DNA of 59,004 nt from Candidatus Thorarchaeota archaeon (GTDB lineage: Archaea; Asgardarchaeota; Thorarchaeia; Thorarchaeales; Thorarchaeaceae), in the NCBI GenBank assembly GCA_004524445.1, contig SDNP01000019.1:1-59004 (forward strand), in the 5' to 3' direction. Under the pieces are notes generated by a model that had not been told where the DNA came from, made no database searches, and saw only the letters and a list, made by a program, of their open reading frames with translations. Below, in pieces: positions 1-9,731 of this stretch; position 1 is the stretch's first letter; the number at the start of each line of letters is the position of its first letter. Both the position numbers and the translations under genes were made by a program.

Positions 1-728
1 CCATGATAGGTTCCATCACCCAATTCCACATCCAAGACTTCTTTCATGGCATGACCAGTGACATCATAGTGATACAGGTAGTTTCCAAATTCACTGAATT
101 GGTTAAAGACAAAGATGTCATCCCGGGTTCTTCTTAGTTCCCAAACTTTGTCATAAATTTCTTTGACATTCGATTCACAGCCCGGTGTTGCAATGATCTC
201 GCCAGCAACTTTCTTGAGCCACTCAAAGCGCTCTTGTGACATCTCCTCTGGCAGGATGGCTATGGACTCACAAGCCAATAGGGTAGCATCGTAAGCTCCA
301 CCTCTGCAGTAATTTCCGGTGCTCGGCCAGACTGCCTTGTGTGTCGTTGGGTCAAACTGACCTGTCACGAGTGGTGGAACTAGGCATCCAAAAGTGGCAC
401 CCACCTTGTGAGCTCCTGTTGGAAACCATTTGCCAACCAGCGCAATTATTCTTGCATCAACTCCGCTGAGTTCGGAGGGAATCTCTATATAGTTTGGAAG
501 ATCCCGATACAAACCACCTTTGTCTACTGGCTCATTTTTCCAAGTTATTCTGAATAGGTTCTCTGATGTGATGTCCCAGAGCTCTATATCCTTGAGTTCT
601 TCCTTTATTTTATTAGGGATTTTCTCGGGATATTTCAGTTGTTCAAAGGTCGGAATTATGATATTACGTTCTCTGCAGCGTTCTACAGTTCGTTCCAGTT
701 GTTCTTCATTTTTGGTAAGGTCAATCAC
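1..728 (-). CDS. Fold-type II PLP-dependent enzyme (TrpB/cysteine synthase-like), C-terminus cut by window edge
   Basis: Reading leftward from a GTG at 726-728, 242 codons stay open to the window edge, so the C-terminal part is missing. The GTG is preceded six bases upstream by GAGGTG, a strong ribosome site, which decides the start. Around residue 105 the protein reads TGAHKVGATFG, which fits a lysine that forms the Schiff base with pyridoxal phosphate (about K108), and shortly after comes STGNYCRGGAY, which looks like the phosphate/substrate-binding loop of the tryptophan-synthase-beta/cysteine-synthase superfamily. This is seen; the exact substrate is not. It resembles uncharacterised PLP-dependent beta-subunit-like proteins. 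A plus-strand ORF over 520-873 is its shadow. Catabolism of an amino acid is plausible given the threonine genes nearby, but that is inference. Confidence 0.75.
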   Translation of the reverse strand, partial: MIDLTKNEEQLERTVERCRERNIIIPTFEQLKYPEKIPNKIKEELKDIELWDITSENLFRITWKNEPVDKGGLYRDLPNYIEIPSELSGVDARIIALVGKWFPTGAHKVGATFGCLVPPLVTGQFDPTTHKAVWPSTGNYCRGGAYDATLLACESIAILPEEMSQERFEWLKKVAGEIIATPGCESNVKEIYDKVWELRRTRDDIFVFNQFSEFGNYLYHYDVTGHAMKEVLDVELGDGTYH

Positions 729-908
729 ACAGAGCACCTCGAATAGTTTCCATAACTCGAAAAGTCAGTGCCGTTCAAGCCATGCTATAATGCATTTAGA
801 CTCGTTTCACGTAGAGGAAAAAGGGTTTCGGAATACCTACATTCGCGTATGGCTTAATCTCCCAAAAAGATAATATGGTTATGTGAGGAATATTTACGGA
901 GACTAGTC

Positions 909-1223
909 ATGCTGCAAATGGAGTGGTGGTTAAACCCCTATCTGTGGTTCTACGGAATCTTGTTTGGAATCATCCCCATAATTTTCACAATCTGGCTGAT
1001 TGCAAGAATCTGCACTGGTTGGGGCACAAAATCAACTTTGAATAGGGCGCCCCCACGGCCAACAGATGGAACAGATGGCATCTCTGCGGCTCACGGATCC
1101 GATGTTTCATACTTTCCAGCACAAAGGACGTCAGAAAAAGGCGGGCTACCTGTGAGCGGGATTGCTAGCGGCAGGGGAGAATTTGGAAGGCCAAGGACTG
1201 AGAAGAGAAACGAAGACTGGTGA
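909..1223 (+). CDS. Small single-pass membrane protein, function unknown
   Basis: A 104-residue protein with one hydrophobic segment at about residues 9-33, containing FYGILFGIIPIIFTIWLIARI, followed by a polar tail rich in Gly, Arg, Pro and Ser that looks disordered and cytoplasmic. GGAG at 898-901 lies seven bases before the ATG, which supports translation. I do not recognise the family. It sits between the divergent PLP enzyme and pyruvate phosphate dikinase, with about 190 bases before the latter, so it is probably its own unit. A minus-strand ORF overlaps its 3' half but has no ribosome site or recognisable sequence. Confidence 0.5.
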   Translation: MLQMEWWLNPYLWFYGILFGIIPIIFTIWLIARICTGWGTKSTLNRAPPRPTDGTDGISAAHGSDVSYFPAQRTSEKGGLPVSGIASGRGEFGRPRTEKRNEDW

Positions 1224-1416
1224 AACCTATGCCTCCAACCATCAGCATGTAACGGTGCTATAGATACCCTAAAAAACAGGGTGGAGCAATTTGATATAGT
1301 CAACAATAGCGTCCAGTTGAGTAATGGACATTTTAGCTGTTATTGCAATTCCGTAAAATCGAGAGAGATTCAGATATGCAATAAGGAACAGCAACGATAA
1401 TAGGTAGTGAAAGAAT

Positions 1417-4167
1417 ATGGTTGACAATGATGATAAAATAGATATTTCAGGAAAACACGTTTACAAGTTTGGCGACGGTGAGGCGGATGGAGACCCACAA
1501 GACAAGAATACGCTAGGCGGTAAGGGCGCAGCCCTCGCTGGAGCGACGCTTATGGGACTTCCTGTTCCACCAGGATTTACTATTTCCACAGATGTCTGTA
1601 ACCTGTATCTGAAAACTGATGGTTTTCCAGAGAAGATCCGAAAAGAGGTACATGAAGCATTAGAATGGATGGAAGATGTGATGGGCAAAGGATTTGGAGA
1701 CCCAGAAGATCCGCTTCTAGTTTCCACACGATCAGGCGCTCGTCAAAGCATGCCAGGTATGATGGAAACAGTACTCAATGTTGGACTGACCACAGGAACG
1801 ATTCCTGGTTTGATTAAGACCACAGGCAATGAACGTTTCGTCTATGACACCTATCGTAGGCTTATCACTATGTACAGTGACGTTGTTATGGAGAAAGCTG
1901 AGGGAGAAAAGCCCGAGGATGGAAAAGGAATTAGACAGCAGCTTGAATGGATTCTCCAAAAGAGAAAGAGGCAGAAGGGATACATGAATGATACGGAGCT
2001 GACTGTTGAGGACCTGAAGGAACTCTGTGACGAGTACAAACAGCGTGTCAAAGACAGCTTAGGTCGGGAGTTTCCCGATGATCCTGAGGAGCAACTATGG
2101 GGCGCAATTGCAGCAGTATTCAAGAGCTGGGGAGGAGCCAGAGCAGTATCCTACCGCAGAATCGAAGGAATTCCGGATGAGTGGGGAACTGCCTGTACAG
2201 TTCAAGCAGTTGTATTCGGAAACATGGGAAATACATCCGCCACAGGAGTTGCTTTCACTCGAGATCCAGCAACTGGAGAAAACAAGTATTATGGCGAGTT
2301 CCTCTTCAACGCGCAAGGTGAAGATGTTGTTGCCGGAACTCGAACTCCACATCCGATGAATGAAGAGAGCAAGAATGAAGGGAATCAGCACCTCAGTACT
2401 CTGCAAGAAGCAATGCCTCAAGTTTACAAGGAGCTCGAAGAAATAAGAAACAAACTAGAATCCGAAATAAAGGACATGCTAGACATAGAGTTTACCATCG
2501 AGCAGGGAAAACTCTACCTTCTTCAATACAGAGTTGGCAAAAGAACGGCAACAGCAGCTCTCAATATAGCCTTAGACATGCTTGATGAAGGACTGATTGA
2601 TGAGAAAGAAACAGTCATGCGGGTGGCTCCAGAACAGCTTGGTCAGCTTCTCTACCCGATTTTGGATCCTGAGGCGGAGGAGAAAGCGACGCCTATCGCA
2701 AAGGGCCTTCCCGCCGGTCCCGGAGGCGCATCAGGTCAAATTGTATTCACTTCCGAGGATGCCGTGAAGCTGGCGAATGAAGGAAAGAATGCAATTCTTG
2801 TTCGTGAAGAAACAAGCCCAGAAGACATTGAAGGAATGCGAGCCGCGAACGCCGTACTCACTGCTCGTGGCGGAATGACAAGCCATGCTGCATTGGTCAC
2901 ACGTGGCTGGGGTAAGTGCTGTATCGTAGGTGCCGCAGCTATTGACGTCGACCCATTCCAGAAACAGATGGAAGTAAAGGGGAAGGTATACCGAGAAGGC
3001 GACGTCCTAACTCTAAACGGTACGCAGGGCATCATATATGAAGGACAATTGCCAATGATGGATTCTACGAAGAATCCACGTCTGCAGGAATTCATGGACC
3101 TGATTGACAAGTACCGCATATTGGGAGTTCGTGCTAATGCAGAAACCCCAAAAGATGCACGACAGGCACTGGAATTTGGCGCTGAAGGCATCGGTCTCTT
3201 CAGAACAGAACATATGTTCTACGGTGAGGGCTCTGACAAACCACTATTCCTCCTTCGAAAGATGATTTTGAGTGCCACCACAACTGAACGTAAAGCAGCT
3301 CTCGAAGAACTGAAGCCATATGTCCGAGAAGATGTTGAAACAACCCTCAAAATCATGAAGGGGAAACCGGTCACAATAAGACTTCTAGATCCGCCACTTC
3401 ATGAATTTATTCCCCAGAGTAAAATCGGACAAGAGAAGCTTTCCCATGCACTTGGCATTAGTATCGATGAAGTCCGTCGACGAGGAGAGAATCTCTCAGA
3501 GAACAATCCTATGATGGGTCATCGCGGAGTAAGACTCGGCATAACTAATCCTGAAGTCTACATTATGCAAGTCAGAGCGATTTGGGAGGCCGCTGCAGAT
3601 TTGCAGGATGATGGAATCGACGTTAACCTTGAGATAATGATACCTGTCACAACGGGTTCTGCAGAGCTTAGGTCAATGAGCATGACTATCGATAAGGAAT
3701 ACAAGAGATTCAGAGAAGAAACAGGCAAAGAAGTCAGTTTCATACTGGGGGCGATGATTGAGATCCCGCGAGCCTGCATGAGAGCGGGAGACATGGCTCA
3801 AACAGCTAAGTTCTTTTCATTTGGAACTAATGACCTGTCTCAATTTGGCTTTGGCTTTAGCAGAGACGATATTGATTCCTTCCTGCCATATTATCTCGAA
3901 AACCATATTCTCAGAAATGATCCCTTCCAAAGCATCGATAAGCGAGGGATAGGGCAGCTAATGGAAATTGCCATTGAGAGAGGCAAGAAGACCAGACCAG
4001 ATCTTAAAATTGGAATATGTGGTGAACATGCAGGTGACGCCCGATCTGTTGGTTTCTTCCATAAGATTGGCCTTGACTATGTATCAGCCTCACCATACCG
4101 ACTCCCTATCGCTAGGCTAGCTGCAGCACAAGCTGCAGTCAGAGAGTCGCGCGGCGAAGAACCATAG
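1417..4167 (+). CDS. ppdK: Pyruvate, phosphate dikinase
   Basis: The enzyme interconverts pyruvate, ATP and phosphate with phosphoenolpyruvate, AMP and pyrophosphate in the cytoplasm, so it can serve either glycolysis or gluconeogenesis. The 916 residues match the family's three-part layout: an N-terminal nucleotide-binding domain (GGKGAALAGA near residue 33, then SGARQSMPGMM), a swivelling phosphohistidine domain with GGMTSHAALVTRGWGKC (catalytic His at about 490), and a C-terminal PEP/pyruvate barrel ending in GICGEHAGD with the catalytic Cys at about 868. All key residues are present. AGGTAG lies a short distance before the ATG. A hairpin with a T-rich tail follows the stop, so it is probably a single-gene transcript. 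Confidence 0.97.
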   Translation: MVDNDDKIDISGKHVYKFGDGEADGDPQDKNTLGGKGAALAGATLMGLPVPPGFTISTDVCNLYLKTDGFPEKIRKEVHEALEWMEDVMGKGFGDPEDPLLVSTRSGARQSMPGMMETVLNVGLTTGTIPGLIKTTGNERFVYDTYRRLITMYSDVVMEKAEGEKPEDGKGIRQQLEWILQKRKRQKGYMNDTELTVEDLKELCDEYKQRVKDSLGREFPDDPEEQLWGAIAAVFKSWGGARAVSYRRIEGIPDEWGTACTVQAVVFGNMGNTSATGVAFTRDPATGENKYYGEFLFNAQGEDVVAGTRTPHPMNEESKNEGNQHLSTLQEAMPQVYKELEEIRNKLESEIKDMLDIEFTIEQGKLYLLQYRVGKRTATAALNIALDMLDEGLIDEKETVMRVAPEQLGQLLYPILDPEAEEKATPIAKGLPAGPGGASGQIVFTSEDAVKLANEGKNAILVREETSPEDIEGMRAANAVLTARGGMTSHAALVTRGWGKCCIVGAAAIDVDPFQKQMEVKGKVYREGDVLTLNGTQGIIYEGQLPMMDSTKNPRLQEFMDLIDKYRILGVRANAETPKDARQALEFGAEGIGLFRTEHMFYGEGSDKPLFLLRKMILSATTTERKAALEELKPYVREDVETTLKIMKGKPVTIRLLDPPLHEFIPQSKIGQEKLSHALGISIDEVRRRGENLSENNPMMGHRGVRLGITNPEVYIMQVRAIWEAAADLQDDGIDVNLEIMIPVTTGSAELRSMSMTIDKEYKRFREETGKEVSFILGAMIEIPRACMRAGDMAQTAKFFSFGTNDLSQFGFGFSRDDIDSFLPYYLENHILRNDPFQSIDKRGIGQLMEIAIERGKKTRPDLKIGICGEHAGDARSVGFFHKIGLDYVSASPYRLPIARLAAAQAAVRESRGEEP

Positions 4168-4176
4168 ACAACAACG

Positions 4177-4214
4177 GATACCGAATTCAGTTCGGTATCT
4201 TCCACTTCTTTTTA
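4177..4214 (+). terminator. Hairpin plus T-rich tail after ppdK
   Basis: A perfect 9-base-pair stem, GATACCGAA (4177-4185) and TTCGGTATC (4191-4199) with a five-base loop, begins nine bases after the ppdK stop and is followed by a pyrimidine tract ending in TTTTTATT. This resembles an intrinsic terminator. In archaea the T-tract alone may stop the polymerase, so the hairpin may also protect the 3' end of the message. Confidence 0.65.
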
Positions 4215-4298
4215 TTAACCGAGTCCTATCTTTCGATTTCAATGTTCAAGGCCAACTCTTTTAACGGAGTAAAATCGGCACAGGGACAGTGTTGGACT

Positions 4299-5255
4299 AT
4301 GGCAAAACGGATCCTAGTGACTGGCAGTTACGGTCAAATTGGCACCGAGCTTGTTGATGAACTCAGAAATCGTTACAGCGGGGAGAATGTCATTGCCACA
4401 GGTAGAAAGAAGCCCCCTGAAGTCTTGACTGAGGATGGACCCTATCACCGCCTTGATGTTCTTGACGAAACACAATTACATACGCTACTCGTTGAGTTGA
4501 ATGTAGACACCGTTATTCACAATGCAAGTGTTCTTTCAGCTACGGGTGAAAAGAATCCACAACTTGCATATCGTACTAATATCCAAGGAAGCTTCAATGT
4601 CCTAGAAGCAACTCGAGCATTGAATCTCGATCAAGTACAGATTCCGAGTTCGATTGCAGTATTTGGTCCAAGCACCCCCAGGGAGAATACTCCAAATGAT
4701 ACTATCATGAGACCAACAAGCATGTATGGAGTATCTAAAGTAGCCATCGAATTGTTGGGAGAGTATTACACTAAGCGATTTGGCATTGACTTCCGTAGCC
4801 TTCGATATCCAGGGATAATCAGTTCAGAAGCAATGCCGGGCGGAGGCACAACAGATTACGCTGTAGAGATATTCTATGAAGCCTTGAAGAACAAGAAGTA
4901 TACGTGCTTCCTAAGAAAGGATTCGATGCTTCCCATGATGTATATGCCTGACTGTATCAAATGTACTATTGATTTGATGGAAGCAAAAGAAGAAGATCTC
5001 GCACACAGATCCTTCAATATCACAGCAATGAGCTTCACGCCCGAGGATATTGCCAACGAAATAAAGAAGCATATTCCTGAGTTTGAAATCGAGTATGAAC
5101 CCGACTACAGACAGGACATTGCAGATTCATGGCCGAAGTCCATTGATGATAGCGTGGCTCGTGAAGAGTGGGGCTGGGAACCAGAGTATGATCTTGAATC
5201 AATGACGAAGGACATGCTGGAGAAGCTATCCGAGAGACTTGACATTGAATACTAG
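4299..5255 (+). CDS. tdh: L-threonine 3-dehydrogenase, short-chain (epimerase-like) type
   Basis: Predicted to oxidise L-threonine with NAD+ to 2-amino-3-ketobutyrate. Starting at ATG 4299 the protein has 318 residues, the usual size; the frame stays open back to an ATG at 4242, but those 19 extra residues precede the Rossmann strand and look spurious. Visible are TGSYGQIG (NAD binding, residues 8-15), the SDR catalytic pair Y143 and K147 in SMYGVSK, and the block PGGGTTDYAVEIFYEAL with LPMMYMPDC, which from memory of the family mark the threonine-dehydrogenase branch (as in the Thermoplasma enzyme) rather than true UDP-sugar epimerases. Threonine ammonia-lyase and ThrRS lie within 8 kb. A sugar epimerase role is less likely. 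Confidence 0.85.
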   Translation: MAKRILVTGSYGQIGTELVDELRNRYSGENVIATGRKKPPEVLTEDGPYHRLDVLDETQLHTLLVELNVDTVIHNASVLSATGEKNPQLAYRTNIQGSFNVLEATRALNLDQVQIPSSIAVFGPSTPRENTPNDTIMRPTSMYGVSKVAIELLGEYYTKRFGIDFRSLRYPGIISSEAMPGGGTTDYAVEIFYEALKNKKYTCFLRKDSMLPMMYMPDCIKCTIDLMEAKEEDLAHRSFNITAMSFTPEDIANEIKKHIPEFEIEYEPDYRQDIADSWPKSIDDSVAREEWGWEPEYDLESMTKDMLEKLSERLDIEY

Positions 5256-5405
5256 TGCATAATTGTCATGAGATTGAACCTACTTTATCAGCAGAAGATT
5301 CTCCATAGCCTGCCTGTGTCTAGATGAAAGAAGTTCGTTCTGCTGGTATACCGATTAATTTATTTTCGTATCCAGAGGGGAGCTTTTGATTGGTGGCATG
5401 GGTTA

Positions 5406-7154
5406 TTGAATAGAAATTTGCACTACTTCGCGCTCTTCATATTCTCAATCATGATAGCATCCTCTCTCTACCTATCTTGGACCGCGGACAGAGGTTTCGG
5501 TGAACTTCAAATAGAGAGATTGACAATAGAGAGAGAGGAAGGCCGAGTAGTCGATTTCATGGTATACTCTCCACGTAGTTCTACTTACGGCAAGCCTCTT
5601 CCTATAATCATGACAACTCATGGAATCGCTGGTAGTAAAGAGGGAATGTACTCATTCAACATCGAACTAGCGAGAAGAAACTTTACTGTGGTTTCAGTCG
5701 ATTTACCTGGCCATGGGGATTCTATGCTGTCCTTCGAAGTCACTAATTTTCTTGAGATGGCGCAAGACTGCTATGCTGCTGTACAGGAGATTCAAAAGAG
5801 ACCAGAAGTCAATAGTACTGCATACGGTGTTCTTACGCATTCTCTAGGATTTCAAGTTGCAGCCCAAATGCAATATTTTGATAATCCACCGATGGGTTAT
5901 GCAGCAGTTGGTGCGGTTGCCGATATGGGCCTCGGTGTGATAGAGGACATCCCTGGCAATCTTCTGATAGCTATCGGAGAATATGATGAAATGATCTCAG
6001 AAGACATGGCTTTAGATACTATACGAGAAGCTACAGGTCTCGAATCAGTTATTCCAGAAACCACTTACGGATCTATAGAGAATCAAACCGCCTATCGCCT
6101 GGAGCTGGCTCCAACGGACCATGTGTTCGAAGCGATTGATAGCACCATTGTTACTGAAACTACTAAGTGGCTTATTCACGTCGTACAAGGTGAGATTCAG
6201 CTGGAAAAAACCCTAAGTCCAACGCAACATGTCTATATCTACAAAGTCATTGCCATGGCAACCGGCGCATTCTCCTTGTTGGCATCTACAATACCTCTTC
6301 TTATGATAGCTGTTTCAGTATTGCCAAAGAGAATGAACGTGGAGTCCATCGCTAATGAAGTGGAGAGTCAGCCGCTAAAGAAGGTCTTGGGAATGAGCCT
6401 TTTATTGGGAACCATATTTGTTGCTATTTTTGGAGCAACATCTGCCATTACCTTTCATCTTGAAGCTGGTCAACTATATTTTGTGAATTCTATGTTTGCT
6501 AGTGGCTTGGTACTATTCTTCATCCTCTTCAGCTTAGCACTAGTTGCAGTCTTGTGGATTTTCACCGGTAGTAAGAACACACTCGAAACCTATAGGGCCG
6601 CAGGGCTTGAGTTAGACTCGCCTAGGTTGATATTCAAGAGAATTGGAAAAGCACTCATACCTGCAGCAGTCTGCATAATATGGCTCTTGGGATGGACTGC
6701 CCTCGGTGGGATTCCTCACCAAATGGAGCCATGGACTACTTTTTCAATGATACGATACCCGGTTGGTCTTAGGACCCTCAATATCATCCTTTTAACAATG
6801 TTCTCGCTCCCCTTCTTTGTTTCCGACAGCGCATGGATTCGGGGCATTCTATTAACAAATCGGGACTGGAATGGCGAGAGCTTCTCAAAGAGCCTGATTC
6901 TCTCACTCGCTGGAAGACTCACCGCTGTTGGCATCTTATCAGTTGTGCTAGTCTTTGGGTCTACTGCATTAGGATTCATTGCAGGTTCTATGGTGTTAAT
7001 GGGTCTTCTATTGATGCTCTTTTTCGTAGTTTCGATTCTCACGACAATCTTGATTGCACAGTCCTCATTGGAATTTCAGAATCCATGGCCTGCCATAATA
7101 CTCAGCTCATTCATTTGGGCATGGGTTGCAGTATCTAGTATACCGCTCATATGA
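5406..7154 (+). CDS. Membrane-anchored alpha/beta hydrolase with C-terminal multi-helix domain
   Basis: A 582-residue protein starting at TTG 5406; GGTGG ends about ten bases upstream and no better in-frame start is available. An N-terminal hydrophobic helix (residues 7-25) is followed by an alpha/beta hydrolase domain outside the membrane: THGIAGS near residue 71 (oxyanion region), DLPGHGDS near residue 100, and the nucleophile elbow THSLG with Ser at about 146 (a Thr replaces the usual first Gly). A candidate catalytic His is in PTDHVFEAI. From about residue 275 there are about eight hydrophobic helices. It may be an esterase or lipase acting at the membrane, but the substrate is unknown. 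The fusion of a hydrolase to a polytopic domain is uncommon. It ends nine bases before the convergent threonine ammonia-lyase gene. Confidence 0.75.
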   Translation: MNRNLHYFALFIFSIMIASSLYLSWTADRGFGELQIERLTIEREEGRVVDFMVYSPRSSTYGKPLPIIMTTHGIAGSKEGMYSFNIELARRNFTVVSVDLPGHGDSMLSFEVTNFLEMAQDCYAAVQEIQKRPEVNSTAYGVLTHSLGFQVAAQMQYFDNPPMGYAAVGAVADMGLGVIEDIPGNLLIAIGEYDEMISEDMALDTIREATGLESVIPETTYGSIENQTAYRLELAPTDHVFEAIDSTIVTETTKWLIHVVQGEIQLEKTLSPTQHVYIYKVIAMATGAFSLLASTIPLLMIAVSVLPKRMNVESIANEVESQPLKKVLGMSLLLGTIFVAIFGATSAITFHLEAGQLYFVNSMFASGLVLFFILFSLALVAVLWIFTGSKNTLETYRAAGLELDSPRLIFKRIGKALIPAAVCIIWLLGWTALGGIPHQMEPWTTFSMIRYPVGLRTLNIILLTMFSLPFFVSDSAWIRGILLTNRDWNGESFSKSLILSLAGRLTAVGILSVVLVFGSTALGFIAGSMVLMGLLLMLFFVVSILTTILIAQSSLEFQNPWPAIILSSFIWAWVAVSSIPLI

Positions 7155-7163
7155 CATTAGCCG

Positions 7164-8399
7164 CTAATCTTCGTACATCTGCATATCGAATTCTCTTGCT
7201 TTCAGCTCATTGAGAAGCTTATTGACAGCATTTTTCTCAGGGACCTGCAAAGTCAGAATCAATTCGGTCTTATTGGGCATGATATCAGGGTCGCTTCTAT
7301 CGTGTTCAATATCAATAACACTTACCCCTGAATCTGCAACAACCTCTAGGATGCGATTCAGTACGCCCACTCTGTCCAGAATTACGCCTCGCAGCCGGAT
7401 AGCCCTCTTTAGCCTATAAAGCTCCTTGTCGATAACACGGGACATGAATGACATATCGATGTTTCCACCGGATAATATCGCAACGCCCTTCTTGCCTTCA
7501 ATGTCGATAGCGTCATATTGGAATGCGGTCAAACCTACACAGCCCGCCGGTTCCACAACAATCTTGGCTCGTTCAAGAAGGAGGAACAGACTGCGGGTGA
7601 CTTGAAGGTCATCCACTACAACCGAATCAGTCAATAGGTCATCAGCGATACTAAGAGTCAGATCGCCCACGGTTTTTACCGCAATGCCATCACAAATCGT
7701 ATCGAGCCCTGTAACAGTCTTCTTCTTGCCTGATTCTAATGATTCCTTCATTGAAGATGCAGAACTCGCCTCAACACCATAAATTTCAACATCCGGATTT
7801 GTTTCCTTTATTGCTATGGCAATTCCGCTTACCAGTCCGCCGCCTCCGACAGGCACTGCCACAACCTCAACATCTGGAAGCTCATCCAATATTTCGAGCC
7901 CGATTGTACCTTGACCCGCAATTATGTTTTCATCATTGAAAGGATGTATGAAGGTGGCTCCGCTGCGTTCTGATTCTTCAAGGGCGAACTGTAGAGCATC
8001 ATCAAATGATTCACCGTGAAGAATAACATCAGCACCATAGCCTTTTGTTGCCTGAATCTTGGCAATTGGCGAGAAATTCGGCATTACGATAGTTGATTTT
8101 ATTCCCAGTTTTGTAGCGGAATATGCAACTCCTTGGGCATGGTTACCCGCAGAAGCAGCTATTACGCCTTGCTTCTTTTCGGAATCAGACAATTGAGATA
8201 TGGCATACGCGGCGCCTCGTACTTTGAAAGACCCAGTCTTCTGCAGATTCTCCAATTTCAAGTGAATATCGCCGCCGGTCATGCGACTGAAAGTGGAAGA
8301 GTGATCCAAACGAGTAATATGAGCAATGTTCTGTAATAGCTTGCGTGCGTTGACAATTTTCTCGTATATCGCGGTGTAGTCTGTCATGTATGATTTCAT
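7164..8399 (-). CDS. ilvA: Threonine ammonia-lyase (threonine dehydratase) with ACT-like domain
   Basis: Deaminates L-threonine to 2-oxobutyrate and ammonia using pyridoxal phosphate. The 411 residues contain KLENLQKTGSFKVRGA with the Schiff-base Lys at about 59, the PLP phosphate loop GGGGLVSG, and a late LSGGNIDM motif. The last 80 or so residues form a single ACT-like regulatory domain (LRGVILDRVGVLNRILEVV), as in the shorter catabolic/biosynthetic enzymes of about 400 residues. Whether it feeds isoleucine synthesis or threonine breakdown cannot be read from the sequence. It lies downstream of the saccharopine-dehydrogenase-family gene on the same strand with a 35-base gap, so the two are probably co-transcribed. 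The symbol is the generic family symbol. Confidence 0.92.
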   Translation of the reverse strand: MKSYMTDYTAIYEKIVNARKLLQNIAHITRLDHSSTFSRMTGGDIHLKLENLQKTGSFKVRGAAYAISQLSDSEKKQGVIAASAGNHAQGVAYSATKLGIKSTIVMPNFSPIAKIQATKGYGADVILHGESFDDALQFALEESERSGATFIHPFNDENIIAGQGTIGLEILDELPDVEVVAVPVGGGGLVSGIAIAIKETNPDVEIYGVEASSASSMKESLESGKKKTVTGLDTICDGIAVKTVGDLTLSIADDLLTDSVVVDDLQVTRSLFLLLERAKIVVEPAGCVGLTAFQYDAIDIEGKKGVAILSGGNIDMSFMSRVIDKELYRLKRAIRLRGVILDRVGVLNRILEVVADSGVSVIDIEHDRSDPDIMPNKTELILTLQVPEKNAVNKLLNELKAREFDMQMYED

Positions 8400-8434
8400 C
8401 TCAAAGAGCCATCTGCAGTCATTTGTTCACGACA

Positions 8435-9577
8435 TTAACGAATGCGTTTCTGAATATCTAGCCCTCTATTTTGCATTTCTTGAATGAACTCATCCGGAGG
8501 GATTGCGGTTTCTGGCGGCAGCACACCATATTCCATTATAGTGCCATCAGCCATCATCATCGTTGCAACAGATGCGGGAAAAGCAGTAGTACGCATCATC
8601 GATGTTAGAGCTGTATCATTATCAAAGTAGTCAATCAGTTCATACTCTACTATCCTAGATTCAGTGCTCTTCCAACCCTCAACAGAAACGCGCAGAAGGG
8701 TCACATCTTTTCCTGTTTCAGGCAGCTTTTCTTCCAGGAGTTTTTCCAATACGCTTCTGGGAGTAATCTTCACTCCATCAAAGTCCATCTCTTCGCTATC
8801 CATCAATCCTAGTTTCATCAGTGTCCACATCTTATGGCCATGCCCAGGATAGCGTATTGTCTTGTAATCGAGGTCATTTACCTTCCCTTCATAGGTGAGA
8901 GGAAGCGTAGAGGTCCCTCCACTGGTATTGAATGCCTCCAAAACGCCGAAGGGGTCAGGAAACTCCATCTGTTCAAATCCCACTAGGGGTTCCTCATATT
9001 CTATCTTGCCGTCTCTCAAGACCATGCACGGTTCTACATACTCATTAATCAACCCCTCAACAGAGAAAATGAGCGAGTAGTTTAGAGGAGGTCTTGGCTC
9101 CTGCTGGAGACCTCCTACTCTAATGTGGATACTATCCGTAGTATCTAAATAATCTACTCCTGCTCTGGCAAGCACATTAGTCATTCCCGGTGCCAGCCCA
9201 CAATCGGGGATGACTGTTACTTCCGCATCCTGTGCTTGAGAGTCAAGTTCCAACTGCTTCTTGACAACTCTAAAGTTGCCACCCAAATCGCACATGTGAG
9301 TTCCAGTTTCGATTGCTAATTCGGTATGCAGGAGATTCACTGTATAGCTAACGCAGCTCGCTACCGCATCCGCATCATTGAACAAGGGTTTCAGATCATC
9401 TTTCTGGGCAGCATCAACTTTCTTCGCAGTTGCCTTTCCGCCAACAAAATTCGCAACTGCTTCCGCACGCGCCATGTCTATGTCAGCTACAATAACTTCT
9501 TCTACTCTATCATTTTTCGCCAAGTCATAGGCAACAGCCTTTCCCATTTGCCCAGATCCAAGAACAAGTGTCTTCAC
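8435..9577 (-). CDS. Saccharopine-dehydrogenase-family oxidoreductase, lysine 6-dehydrogenase-like
   Basis: 380 residues starting at GTG 9577; GAGGT lies seven bases upstream and fixes the start. The N-terminus is a Rossmann fold, LVLGSGQMGKAVAYDL, followed by DADAVASCVSY and the IPDCGLAPGMTN motif, all typical of the family that includes lysine 6-dehydrogenase and saccharopine dehydrogenases. The later KTIRYPGHGHKM and MRTTAFPAS blocks also fit the lysine-dehydrogenase group. Predicted to act on an amino acid with NAD(P); lysine is the best guess, not proven. It forms a likely two-gene operon with the threonine ammonia-lyase, suggesting amino-acid catabolism. Confidence 0.8.
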   Translation of the reverse strand: MKTLVLGSGQMGKAVAYDLAKNDRVEEVIVADIDMARAEAVANFVGGKATAKKVDAAQKDDLKPLFNDADAVASCVSYTVNLLHTELAIETGTHMCDLGGNFRVVKKQLELDSQAQDAEVTVIPDCGLAPGMTNVLARAGVDYLDTTDSIHIRVGGLQQEPRPPLNYSLIFSVEGLINEYVEPCMVLRDGKIEYEEPLVGFEQMEFPDPFGVLEAFNTSGGTSTLPLTYEGKVNDLDYKTIRYPGHGHKMWTLMKLGLMDSEEMDFDGVKITPRSVLEKLLEEKLPETGKDVTLLRVSVEGWKSTESRIVEYELIDYFDNDTALTSMMRTTAFPASVATMMMADGTIMEYGVLPPETAIPPDEFIQEMQNRGLDIQKRIR

Positions 9578-9731
9578 GCCAATACCTCAATCAGCCTAAT
9601 CTGAAATATGTATAAGATTGGTGGGTAAAAATTGTATCGCAAAAGGCGCACTGGAACCATTTTGTGTATATTCATGCAAATAAATTTCCCAGATGGGAGA
9701 AATAATAGACGATTATGGATTGGACTGGTTG

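Noticed and set aside
520..873. Plus-strand ORF of 117 codons at the left edge
   Set aside because: It lies opposite the PLP enzyme on the minus strand, which has a ribosome site and clear family motifs.
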